Positions 53,365 to 62,150 of a DNA stretch of 64,000 nucleotides are shown piece by piece. Under the pieces are notes generated by a model. It was given only the letters and a program-made list of their open reading frames with translations. It was not told the DNA's origin and searched no databases. This stretch comes from Gammaproteobacteria bacterium (GTDB lineage Bacteria; Pseudomonadota; Gammaproteobacteria; Steroidobacterales; GCA-2729495), in contig JASLMV010000016.1 in NCBI GenBank assembly GCA_030746435.1, forward strand, positions 1-64,000. The letters run 5' to 3'. Within the stretch, counting starts at the first letter, position 1. The number at the start of each line of letters is the position of its first letter. Both the position numbers and the translations under genes were made by a program.

Positions 53365-55365
53365 TTACAACCTGAAGCGAACACCCGCGTAAGCTGCGCG
53401 GCCCGGGGTGTTATAGGTAAACACCTCTTCGTACTCTTCATCTGTCAGGTTGTTTATGCGCCCGTACACACTGATATCCGGAGAGATCTTGTAGTCAGCC
53501 GTAAAGTCGATAACCCGGTAGCTGTCCAGTTCGACACGGGTTGGACTGAAGAACGGCGGCGGGAAATAGATATCATCCTGCCTGTCCGTCCATGCCATAT
53601 TCAGGTTCAGGTTCAGTTTGCTGTCCAGAAGTTTCTGGTTCAGGTTCAGGCTCAGGATATTTCGCGGGCGGCGAACCTCGGACTCACGGCCGACGACATC
53701 AATCTCATTGTCGATAAAGTCGAGCTCGAGAATAACGGCATCGGTATCCAGGTAGGTATAGGCCAGCCGTGCCATCGTGTCGTCTCCGAGTACAGCGTTC
53801 AACGCTATCTCAACCCCCTTGCGCTTCGTCGTCCCCGGTGCATTGGTAACCGAGGGGAGAAACTCGCCAGGGTTATCCGGATCTTCCGCACTGATACTCG
53901 CGATCTGGTCCTCCAGGCGCTCCTTAAAATAGGTCAGCGATGTCTCATATTTTCCATCTGCAAACTCTTTATCTATACCGATTTCCCAGCCCCGCGATTC
54001 TTCAGGCTGCAAGCCGGGATTACCCTGAAACGAGGTGCCAAACCCGTACAGCTCTGTCGATGTCGGTGCCTTTTGCCCCGTACCTGCAGCACCCCTAAGG
54101 CGGATACCCAATCTGACAAAGTCATAAGCGCTGGTTACACGCCAGGTTGTTTTGTCCTGATAGTCACTGTTCCGGCCGCGCCTGAGTGAGCCGGTCAGGC
54201 TTAACGCTTCCCCGATTACGGTACGCCCTTCGACGACCAGTCCCGTCATATACGAACGCTCGTCCACACCACCGGAGGTCTTGATATCACGCTCCTGGTA
54301 ATCAACCGCAACAGTGACAAGATCTGTTCCGTCGGCGCGACCGTTGCGTGCGAAATCCCAGGTCGTCTGGTACTTGAATTCCGATAATTCACCGTCCGAA
54401 GTAAAGGTCTTGAAACCGTCATCGAAGAATTTATTGTCCGTGTCGGTCTGTCCGGCAAACACCTTGTGCTTCCAGCGATCGTCCATGAATGCTGCATTGG
54501 CAGTCAGTGCAAAGTAGGACTGCGTAACATCGTTGCTCCGGTCACCGTCTGCGATAAAACCGGTACCTGTGCAGGGGAAAAAATCGGGTGGCGGGCAGAC
54601 GATATCTTCGGGATCGACGTCGGTTTTTGCATCGGTATAGCGCCCGACGAAATCAATACTTGTATTTTCGGCAGGTTTGAAACCGAGGCTGATCGACGTT
54701 GAACGGTTTTCAGACTTATCGTCCTCGTCTCCCGCCTGCGCGGTATTGAATCCATCCTGCGTAATGCGGGAATGGCTGAACCCCCATCTGAAATCCTCAT
54801 CGGAGCTACCGGCGCGTAGCCCGACAGCATCGGACTCATAAGAACCGCCCTCAAAAAATATGTTCAGGTCGACCTCGCCGGATGGCCGGGTCGTCATTAT
54901 ATTAATAACTCCCGAGTTAGCATCCGCACCCCAGAGTGCGCTTTGCGGACCGCGAATGATTTCGATCTGCTCGATATCATGGGTGGTCAGATACTGCCAC
55001 TGAAACTGATCCCCTGAGGCGGGATCGTTTGCACGGACACCGTCAATCATCACGACGACCTGGTTCGTCTCGCCGCCGCGGATGCGGACCTCGGTCAGGC
55101 CGCCCTTCAAGCCCGAGCGTGTTACCGCCAGCCCGGGTACATCCCGCAACAGGTCGCCGACAAACATAGCTTGCCGGGCCTCGATTTCCTGCCGCCCGAT
55201 AACCGTTACCGAACTGGCAACTTTTGCCAGGTCCATTTCAGTGCGGGATGCCGAAACGACCATTACCTCGGGTTTCTTTTCCTGCCAGCCAGATGCCACG
55301 ACGGGAAGGGCCGGGCACAGACAGCCGGCAAGACCTGCAATCAAACAAAAAGTTTTTGTGTTCAC
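53365..55365 (-). CDS. btuB: TonB-dependent vitamin B12 receptor
   Basis: The 666-residue outer-membrane receptor imports cobalamin with TonB energy. A signal peptide (1-23) is followed by the TonB box region VMVVSASRTEMDLAKVASSVTVI and plug motifs VGDLLRDVPGLAV, IRGGETNQVVVMIDGVR and IEIIRGPQSALWGADANSGVI. The C-terminus ends in aromatic-rich strand YAGVRFRL. The GTG at 55365 (AGAGGGAATAACA before it) starts the signal; an upstream ATG would add 21 non-signal residues. The transcript begins at a cobalamin riboswitch (about 55527-55722). Confidence 0.94.
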   Translation of the reverse strand: MNTKTFCLIAGLAGCLCPALPVVASGWQEKKPEVMVVSASRTEMDLAKVASSVTVIGRQEIEARQAMFVGDLLRDVPGLAVTRSGLKGGLTEVRIRGGETNQVVVMIDGVRANDPASGDQFQWQYLTTHDIEQIEIIRGPQSALWGADANSGVINIMTTRPSGEVDLNIFFEGGSYESDAVGLRAGSSDEDFRWGFSHSRITQDGFNTAQAGDEDDKSENRSTSISLGFKPAENTSIDFVGRYTDAKTDVDPEDIVCPPPDFFPCTGTGFIADGDRSNDVTQSYFALTANAAFMDDRWKHKVFAGQTDTDNKFFDDGFKTFTSDGELSEFKYQTTWDFARNGRADGTDLVTVAVDYQERDIKTSGGVDERSYMTGLVVEGRTVIGEALSLTGSLRRGRNSDYQDKTTWRVTSAYDFVRLGIRLRGAAGTGQKAPTSTELYGFGTSFQGNPGLQPEESRGWEIGIDKEFADGKYETSLTYFKERLEDQIASISAEDPDNPGEFLPSVTNAPGTTKRKGVEIALNAVLGDDTMARLAYTYLDTDAVILELDFIDNEIDVVGRESEVRRPRNILSLNLNQKLLDSKLNLNLNMAWTDRQDDIYFPPPFFSPTRVELDSYRVIDFTADYKISPDISVYGRINNLTDEEYEEVFTYNTPGRAAYAGVRFRL

Positions 55366-55526
55366 TGTTATTCCCTCTCCACACTCACACCCGAGTGCGG
55401 GATATGCGGGAATCAGAAGGACAGGCACCTGCCGACAGTCAGAGACTGACGAGAAAGTGTTAACGAAGAGGACCGGCTAAAGTCACAACTCGTCTCCCAC
55501 CGAGACCCGATGTTGTTACAAGAAAA

Positions 55527-55722
55527 GCTGCAGGCCGGTCTCCGGACTTACGAGGGAGTATTGTTATGTAGCAATCGCCTTCCCATGCTTAAAGCACAGT
55601 GGCCAGATTGACTGCCACAAACCTCGATCACCGTTGCGGGGGCAGTGACGGAATTGCCATAAAGCAGCGCACCGTCTTCCCGATTAACGCCGGACCAAAT
55701 GGTCTGGCGGCACCTGTAGCAC
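55527..55722 (-). ncRNA. Cobalamin riboswitch
   Basis: On the minus strand the order is GGTGCC, TTAATCGGGAAG, the core CACTGCCCCCGCAACGGT, the B12-box-like GGCCACTGTG, GGGAAGGCG, and the closing AAGTCCGGAGACCGGCC. This is the textbook order of the class. It lies about 160 bases before the btuB start, so cobalamin would repress btuB expression. The boundaries are approximate. Confidence 0.94.
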
Positions 55723-55871
55723 CGCGGGCAAAATAACCGCTGGCTGAATCCGGGTCAAGAAATACCTGCCCCGGAGCCTGTTAATGGCCGAGGTGCAACC
55801 CACGTCACACCTTTGGCATGGCCGCTTGCGTAGGGTTAAGGAGTTTAGAACCCGGAAATGCTCGTACCGAT

Positions 55872-56639
55872 ATGTTCGAACTGCTGCGCAAATTTCTCCT
55901 GCTGATGATTTTGTTTGTCGTCGGTATGGGTACTTACCTCTCCATGTCGAATAGCACCGACTGGCGGGAACCGCTGTGGGTGGAGATGTACCCGATTAAC
56001 GGCGACGGACGTGAAAAAACCCAAAAATATATCGGCAGGCTCGAAAAGGACGACTTCAAGTCCATTGAGCTTTTCATGCTTCACGAGGCCGAAAAATTCG
56101 GGGTCGATATAGACAAGCCCGTTAAAGTCATTATGGGACAGCCCATCGGTGAGTTACCTCCTGCTCCGCCGCAGAGTGCGAACCCCTTTAGCATCGGGTA
56201 CTGGAGCCTGAAGCTGCGCTGGTGGGCGAATAAGGTTACCGGGGATCAGCCCGGCCCGACACCGGATATCCGCCTGTTCCTGGTCTATTTCGACCCGGAG
56301 GAAAGTTCCACAGTTGCCCATTCACTGGGCCTTCAGAAGGGACTGATAGGGATCGTTAATGTCTTCGCTTCGCGTCACCAGTCGGCGACGAACAACTTCG
56401 TTATCGCCCACGAAATGCTGCATACACTGGGTGCCACCGATAAATATGCTGCGGGCAATTTGCCTGCCTTCCCGGATGGGTACGCGGATCCGGAAAAAAC
56501 ACCCCTCTATCCCCAGGCACAGGCAGAAATCATGGGAGGAAGAATCCCGGTATCGCAATCGGAGGCGGCGATCCCCCGGGGCCTGAAGCAAGTGGTTGTA
56601 GGCCCCACAACTGCAAAAGAAATCCGCTGGATCCAATAG
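55872..56639 (+). CDS. Membrane-anchored putative zinc protease
   Basis: The 255-residue protein has one N-terminal membrane segment (residues 7-25) and a soluble domain with HEMLHTLGATDKY, an HExxH zincin motif with a downstream Asp as possible third ligand. A conserved-looking SRHQSATNNFVIAHE precedes it. It is unlike the major annotated peptidase families in detail. ATG at 55872 is preferred over an earlier start. It is upstream of the lipoprotein SDR gene. Confidence 0.75.
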   Translation: MFELLRKFLLLMILFVVGMGTYLSMSNSTDWREPLWVEMYPINGDGREKTQKYIGRLEKDDFKSIELFMLHEAEKFGVDIDKPVKVIMGQPIGELPPAPPQSANPFSIGYWSLKLRWWANKVTGDQPGPTPDIRLFLVYFDPEESSTVAHSLGLQKGLIGIVNVFASRHQSATNNFVIAHEMLHTLGATDKYAAGNLPAFPDGYADPEKTPLYPQAQAEIMGGRIPVSQSEAAIPRGLKQVVVGPTTAKEIRWIQ

Positions 56640-56801
56640 CGCGCCACGCAAGCCCGATCAATCACCAGTTATTAAAGGCTTCCGTATGTATCGGCAAGAT
56701 AAGTTGCCCACGGCGGCTGTCGGATATAAAGTCTGCCACCGGAAAAGCCGCAGACTATATGACAAGGCCTGTGTAGTTAATAAATTCCTGGAGATTTTGC
56801 A

Positions 56802-57611
56802 ATGCCACGTTCAATCGCGCTTGTCGCGTGCATCACCTTGTTTACGCTCAGCTCCTGTACAACTATTCAGGTTGCTCCCACTGCAAACTTAGCGGCAGAC
56901 AAGCCAACCGTGCTGATTACCGGCAGTAACCGGGGCATCGGACTTGAGTTCGTTAAACAATTTTCGGAACGCGGCTGGAACATCATTGCAACCGCCCGTA
57001 AGCCCGAGGAAGCCGCAGACCTGCAGGCAATTGCGGACAACTATGACCGGCTCGCGATCGAACAGCTCGATGTCACCGACTTCGACCGGGTTAAGGAATT
57101 GCAAACGGTCTACCAGGATCAGCCGATTGACATCCTTCTTAGTAATGCAGGCATCACGCCCAAATACAAAAGTGCATTCAAAAAAGTATCCGGAGTTGAC
57201 TGGGATATGGCGCGCAAGAGCATAGATGTCAATGCCATAGCTCCGCTACAAATTGCCCATATATTCATGGGCAACGTCGCCGCTTCGGACCAGAAGAAAA
57301 TTGTGGTGATCTCCAGCAAAGGCGGCTCCTTCGCAGTCGGGCCCGAAATGCCAATGATGTACAGCTACCGGGCAAGCAAAGCAGCACTGAACATGTACAT
57401 GTACACGCTGTCATTCGAGACACCGAAAAAGGACGTTATCCTCACGCTGCTCTCACCTGGACAGGTCAACACCGTCCCCGGCATGAAACTGCCCAACGCC
57501 ATTGAAACGGATGAATCGGTCAGCAAGATGCTGGCCGTGATCGATAACCTGACTCCCCAACACAATGGCAAATTCCTCGACTACGAGGATGGCAGTGAAA
57601 TAGGCTGGTAA
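56802..57611 (+). CDS. Predicted lipoprotein of the short-chain dehydrogenase fold, intact active site
   Basis: The 269-residue protein has a lipoprotein signal ending LSSC (Cys19), then Thr, which favours the outer membrane. An SDR with GSNRGIGLEF, LSNAG, VVISSKGG (Ser) and YRASK (YxxxK) follows. It is paralogous to 21402-22223. The active site is complete, so it could bind NAD(P) if it met it in the envelope, or the signal could be an inherited oddity. No partner gene is adjacent; the next gene is on the other strand. Confidence 0.87.
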   Translation: MPRSIALVACITLFTLSSCTTIQVAPTANLAADKPTVLITGSNRGIGLEFVKQFSERGWNIIATARKPEEAADLQAIADNYDRLAIEQLDVTDFDRVKELQTVYQDQPIDILLSNAGITPKYKSAFKKVSGVDWDMARKSIDVNAIAPLQIAHIFMGNVAASDQKKIVVISSKGGSFAVGPEMPMMYSYRASKAALNMYMYTLSFETPKKDVILTLLSPGQVNTVPGMKLPNAIETDESVSKMLAVIDNLTPQHNGKFLDYEDGSEIGW

Positions 57612-57622
57612 TCCCGGCGCGG

Positions 57623-58399
57623 CTAGTTCGCCGGCTTGTCCTGCGGCAGCTGCATACTTAACTGGTGAACCTGCGTCTGCGCCTGGTGCCTGCGGAAGTC
57701 GCGTGGCGTTAAGGGTGTTTCAAGTTTCTCTTCAAGCCAGTTGAATATTGGCTCCCAGCGCTCAGTATCGAGCTTCGCCCTGGCCGTGTGCATTTCGTGA
57801 ATCGAAATTCCCTGCTCCGCCGAATGCACGTAGTTCTGGCTGTCCCTGAGCACCCCAATGACCGAAATGGAAAGACTGTGCAGGAAACGCATGAGTTTCC
57901 TGTACGCCAGTGTGTTCTCACGCACCCGGTTTGCGATCACTCCGATGCGGCCCATGCGGCGGCTGACCTTCGCAATAAGCAGCAGGTCCTTCATGAGTTG
58001 CGATGCCGCGTGAACGTCGATCTCGGATGGCAGTACCGGGATCAGGATTGCATGTGCCCCGCTGGTCAGTTCGGCCAGGTTCTCCGGCGGCACAGAGGCG
58101 GGCGAATCGACGACCAGATAACGAATGCCGGGCGGCACTCTTAACTGCCAGCTCCGGGTCGCGCTCGTGCGCACATCGAATGCGGAAATCCCGTGGATGG
58201 GGGCTGTGTTCCCGGGGCGCAGTTTCAGCCAGCGTATCGATGAGCCCTGCGGATCGAAGTCCATGATAGCAACGCTGTTTCCATGCGAGGCCAGGTAGCC
58301 CGCCAGATTAACAGCCAGCGTTGATTTGCCGCAGCCGCCCTTGGGGTTAAGGACGACTATCTTGCGCAGGTCTTTGTGACCTGGCACGTTCAGCCGCAT
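57623..58399 (-). CDS. ParA-family ATPase
   Basis: The 258-residue protein has the deviant Walker A KGGCGKST, IMDFDPQGSS and the DSPAS switch region, matching MinD/ParA/Soj-type ATPases that form nucleotide-dependent dimers. No ParB gene is adjacent, so it is an orphan. A start at 58399 has GGAG nine bases upstream; a GTG at 58408 would add three residues. Orphan ParAs often position protein complexes rather than chromosomes. Its gene follows a broken TetR gene on the same strand. Confidence 0.88.
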   Translation of the reverse strand: MRLNVPGHKDLRKIVVLNPKGGCGKSTLAVNLAGYLASHGNSVAIMDFDPQGSSIRWLKLRPGNTAPIHGISAFDVRTSATRSWQLRVPPGIRYLVVDSPASVPPENLAELTSGAHAILIPVLPSEIDVHAASQLMKDLLLIAKVSRRMGRIGVIANRVRENTLAYRKLMRFLHSLSISVIGVLRDSQNYVHSAEQGISIHEMHTARAKLDTERWEPIFNWLEEKLETPLTPRDFRRHQAQTQVHQLSMQLPQDKPAN

Positions 58400-58426
58400 G
58401 AAGCGCACTCCGTTGGCATCGTATAT

Positions 58427-59075
58427 CTAGTCCGTCAGATACTTAATGGTGATGTCGCGCACAGTATCGCGCAAAAACTCCCAGGATTCACCGTCTTTGA
58501 GATCTATCCCGATGTAGTTCGGGCTGGTGAACTCGCGTATGGCCAAATAGACAGCCATTGCGTTGACCACCAGCGCGAGCCGCCAAACTCTGTCGCTCAG
58601 CTCTGCATCATCGGCCTGGTCCAGAAGCACGTAATCGGTCAACTCCTTGCCATAAACACCCAGGCCTTCCGCGATCGCGCGGGTTATGGCGTTCTCGGTC
58701 TGGAAGCCTACCCGCCAGTAGCTGTACCGTCCGCGGGCGCGACCTGATCGCATCCAGGTAGTTGCACAGGACTGTGGATACCCGGTCGATCACCGGGAGT
58801 TCGGCGAAGGCCTCCGGATCATTGCCGATCAATTCGGTATCGGTCGGCCAGAAGGTACTGTGGCTGGCCCAGTGTTTCGCCAGCCCTGGCAGGCCCTGGA
58901 AATAACGGTAAATAAGGACCTTATTGACGGCGGCTTCCTCGGCAACGGCATTCACCCCCAAACCCTGCATACCGTCCCGCAAGAGAACCCGCTCGAACGC
59001 GGCAACGATCTTGTCTTCAGTTACCTTACGGTCGCGCTTGTTGTTCTTCGGTTCGAGTTTGGAAACGTCTGCCAT
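58427..59075 (-). pseudogene. TetR-family regulator broken by a +1 frameshift
   Basis: The first 120 or so codons (59075 to about 58715) encode a TetR helix-turn-helix (DKIVAAFERVLLRDGMQGLGV, VNKVLIYRYF) and the start of the ligand domain up to QLLAG. The rest of the ligand domain (VGFQTENAITRAIAEGLGVYG onward) continues in another frame to 58427. Removing one base from the GGG complementary to 58711-58713 would restore QLLAVGFQTEN. It is a mutation, or a sequencing or assembly error. Confidence 0.8.
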
Positions 59076-59180
59076 AAGCTACTCTGCTTGTCCCAGCGAC
59101 ATTGTAAAACACCTGCGCAATGCAACAAACAGAGAGATTGTAGCTGTCACTAATAAGTGACACTTTGCAGCCAGCCGGGT

Positions 59181-61070
59181 TCACTCCCCGCGACCGGTTT
59201 CCCCGGCAAGTTCAGCAACCGCCCCGTGCAGGCCGGCCGCATCTGCCTCGGGGCCGGGCACCGCGGACCCGATTCGCAGGACCACCCTGTACCAGAGCGG
59301 TTTCGGCAGGCGCCGCATCGCCCCGGCGCCCTTACGGCTAAAAAAGGTCCCCCACAAACCGGTCAATGCGATCGGCACGACCGGGACAGGTGTCGTCGCC
59401 AGGATTTTCTCGATCCCTGGCCTGAAAGGGTTGATCTCTCCGGTCCTGGTTAATGCACCTTCGGGGAAAATGCACACGACTTCGCCCCGCCCGAGCGCCG
59501 CCTCTATGCGCTCGAAGGCGCGGGCCAGTAACTCGGGGTCTTCTCGTGAACCGGCTATGGGTATTACCCGCGCCGTTTTAAACAGCGATCGCAGGACCGG
59601 AATATTGAAATACTTGTAGTACATGACAAACCGGACCGGGCGGCGGATACAACCTCCGATTACGAGTGCATCGACATAACTCACGTGATTGCAGGCAAGC
59701 AGCACCGGGCCCTTCTCAGGGATATTCCCGGCACCTTCCACGCGTATACGGTAAATGGTGTGAATCAGAATCCAGGTACAGAAACGCAATATAAACTCGG
59801 GAGCCTGCCGGAAAATATAAAAAGCCACACACCCGTTCAGCACCGATACGAGCAAAAATAACTCACCTATGGAGTAGCCGCTTCCAAGTACGCTTATTGC
59901 AAGACCCGCCGCCACTACCATCAGAAGAGCATTGAGCACATTGTTGGCAGCAATGACCCTGGAGCGGTGCTGTGCGTCTGTACGTTGTTGCACAGATGCA
60001 TAAAGCGGCACGATATAGAAACCGCCGAACATACCCAGCAGCAATATATCCAGCATGATTCGCGGCGCGCCCGGCCGGCTTGTCCAGCCCAATGCATCCA
60101 GCAGCTCACCGCCACCCTGTGCATCGACAAAGGCCAGGTCCAGCCCGAATATGGTCAGCCCTATCGCGCCGAACGGGACCAACCCTATGTCGATACGGTG
60201 CCCGGACAGCCGCTCGCAAAGCAACGATCCGGTGCCGACACCGATGGAGAACAGGGCGAGCAGCAGCGTGACGACCTCTTCGTTGCCACCCAGGTAAATC
60301 CTGGAAAAGTTGGGCAGCTGGGCCAGGTAAACTGCCCCAATAAACCAGAACCACGAAATACCGATAATGCAGAGGAACACGACACGGCTCCGGCGCGCGT
60401 AACCGAGTATTCGCCAGGTTTCCGTCACCGGGTTCCAGTTGATCCGCATACCGGGGTCGACCGCCTTGACCTTCGGAATACCCCGGGCACTGAAATAACC
60501 GGCACAGGCGATCAACACGACCGCGGCCGCCACTAGCAGACGGCCCACATCGTCAATACCGATCAGGATTCCCCCGCAAGCCGTCCCCAGCAGAATGGCG
60601 AGAAAAGTCCCCATTTCGACCAGACCGTTGCCACCGAGCAATTCGTCCTCGTCAAGCAATTGCGGAAGGATGCCGTACTTGACGGGGCCGAACAGTGTCG
60701 ACTGCATGCCCATCAGGAACAACAGGACGATAAGCGCGACCACGCTGTCAAGCCACAGCGCAACGGCAGCAAGTATCATGACACCGATCTCGAACAACTT
60801 GATCAGGCGGATCAGGATGGACTTCTCGTACTTGTCGGCTAGCTGACCGGCTGTCGCGGAAAACAGAAAAAAGGGCAGGATAAACAAGCCGGCGCTCAGG
60901 TTAATCAGTGTGTCGCTGCTCGCGCTGAACCGGTCGGCCGCATGAAAGGCTATGAGCAAAAGTAAGGCATTTTTGAAAACATTGTCGTTGAAGGCGCCGA
61001 GAAACTGGGCCGTGAAGTACGGGCCGAAACGCTTCTGACCCAGCAAGCTGTATTGACTATTGCCTGACAA
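59181..61070 (-). CDS. MFS transporter-acyltransferase fusion (LplT-PlsC-type)
   Basis: The 629-residue inner-membrane protein has an LplT-like MFS half (residues 1-400, FTAQFLGAFNDNVFKNALL, GQLADKYEKS). A PlsC acyltransferase domain follows (about 440-629) with NHVSYVDALV (HX4D) and FPEGALTRTG. It would flip lysophospholipid and re-acylate it. The AMP-binding domain of Aas found in some relatives is absent, so acyl-CoA or acyl-ACP must be supplied by another protein. It is divergent from the PHP phosphoesterase gene. Confidence 0.92.
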   Translation of the reverse strand: MSGNSQYSLLGQKRFGPYFTAQFLGAFNDNVFKNALLLLIAFHAADRFSASSDTLINLSAGLFILPFFLFSATAGQLADKYEKSILIRLIKLFEIGVMILAAVALWLDSVVALIVLLFLMGMQSTLFGPVKYGILPQLLDEDELLGGNGLVEMGTFLAILLGTACGGILIGIDDVGRLLVAAAVVLIACAGYFSARGIPKVKAVDPGMRINWNPVTETWRILGYARRSRVVFLCIIGISWFWFIGAVYLAQLPNFSRIYLGGNEEVVTLLLALFSIGVGTGSLLCERLSGHRIDIGLVPFGAIGLTIFGLDLAFVDAQGGGELLDALGWTSRPGAPRIMLDILLLGMFGGFYIVPLYASVQQRTDAQHRSRVIAANNVLNALLMVVAAGLAISVLGSGYSIGELFLLVSVLNGCVAFYIFRQAPEFILRFCTWILIHTIYRIRVEGAGNIPEKGPVLLACNHVSYVDALVIGGCIRRPVRFVMYYKYFNIPVLRSLFKTARVIPIAGSREDPELLARAFERIEAALGRGEVVCIFPEGALTRTGEINPFRPGIEKILATTPVPVVPIALTGLWGTFFSRKGAGAMRRLPKPLWYRVVLRIGSAVPGPEADAAGLHGAVAELAGETGRGE

Positions 61071-61175
61071 GAGCTGTGCTCCGTGCGTTTCAGCTATACG
61101 GTGTTGTCTCCGGCCATTCTACGCGCTTTAGATCACACCAAGTCACTGGCCGGCATGCCGGTATAAGCTAGGCAT

Positions 61176-61994
61176 ATGAAAGTAGACCTGCACACCCATA
61201 GCACCGCATCCGACGGAGAACTCAGCCCGGACGATCTCCTGCAGCACGCCGGCGAAGCAGGCGTCGGGCTGCTCGCAATTACGGACCATGACACGCTGGA
61301 CGGTTATACAAAACTTTGCGCAGGCAAGTCCGATTGCGGGGTTGTAGCCGGTATCGAGCTTTCGACCAACTGGCGCTCGCTCGGGATTCACGTAGTCGGG
61401 CTCAATGTTTCACCGGATAACCCTGTGCTGCTCGAAGGCATCCGGCAACAACGGCAGGCGCGGGCTGAACGCGCTGCAACCATAGCGAAAAAACTGGAGA
61501 AAGCAGGCTTCCCCGGCACCCTTCCGGAAGCGCAGCGTATTGCCGGCGAGTCGATACTGGGCAGACCGCATTTCGCGACACACCTGGTCGAGACCGGCCA
61601 GGTAAAGGACATACAAACCGCGTTCAGGAAATACCTGGGCCGCGGGAAGATCGGCGACGTGCGTGAAACATGGGCACCACTCAGCGACATCATCGCCTGG
61701 ATAACTGAAGCAGGCGGGCAGGCCATACTTGCGCACCCGGCCAAGTACAGGCTGACCAACCTCAAACTTGCAGAACTTGCGCGGGATTTTCGCGACCTGG
61801 GCGGCCATGGGATCGAAGTCATATCCGGCCGCCAGGATTCCGCGCTTACCCGCCGGCTGGCAAGCCTTGCCGGGCGGCATGACCTGCTCGCGTCAGTAGG
61901 CTCCGATTTTCACCAGTACGGCTCGCACAATGCGGGGCCGGGTGAGGTCGACCGGCTGCCCGGGAGTTGCAACCCCGTGTGGGAGGCCTGGTAG
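61176..61994 (+). CDS. PHP-domain phosphoesterase (YciV/RNase AM-like)
   Basis: The 272-residue cytoplasmic enzyme has DLHTHSTASDGELSPDDLL, AITDHDTLDGY, GIELSTNWRS and a closing GSDFHQYG, all metal-ligand motifs of the PHP family. The closest class is the 3',5'-nucleoside bisphosphate phosphatase/RNase AM group (YciV). ATG at 61176 gives the family N-terminus. It lies upstream of the third Rieske gene by 156 bases. Confidence 0.92.
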   Translation: MKVDLHTHSTASDGELSPDDLLQHAGEAGVGLLAITDHDTLDGYTKLCAGKSDCGVVAGIELSTNWRSLGIHVVGLNVSPDNPVLLEGIRQQRQARAERAATIAKKLEKAGFPGTLPEAQRIAGESILGRPHFATHLVETGQVKDIQTAFRKYLGRGKIGDVRETWAPLSDIIAWITEAGGQAILAHPAKYRLTNLKLAELARDFRDLGGHGIEVISGRQDSALTRRLASLAGRHDLLASVGSDFHQYGSHNAGPGEVDRLPGSCNPVWEAW

Positions 61995-62150
61995 AAACCC
62001 GCGGTTCGCTTGCCGTTATTGGATATCCGCGATATCCGCCAGCCGGACATCTGGCGGAATTACCCCGCGGGATGGCACTATTTGAAACCCCCTGCGAGGA
62101 TAATTCTGCCGCCCGCACGGCATTCAGTAAATTAGTTCCGGGATCAAAGT

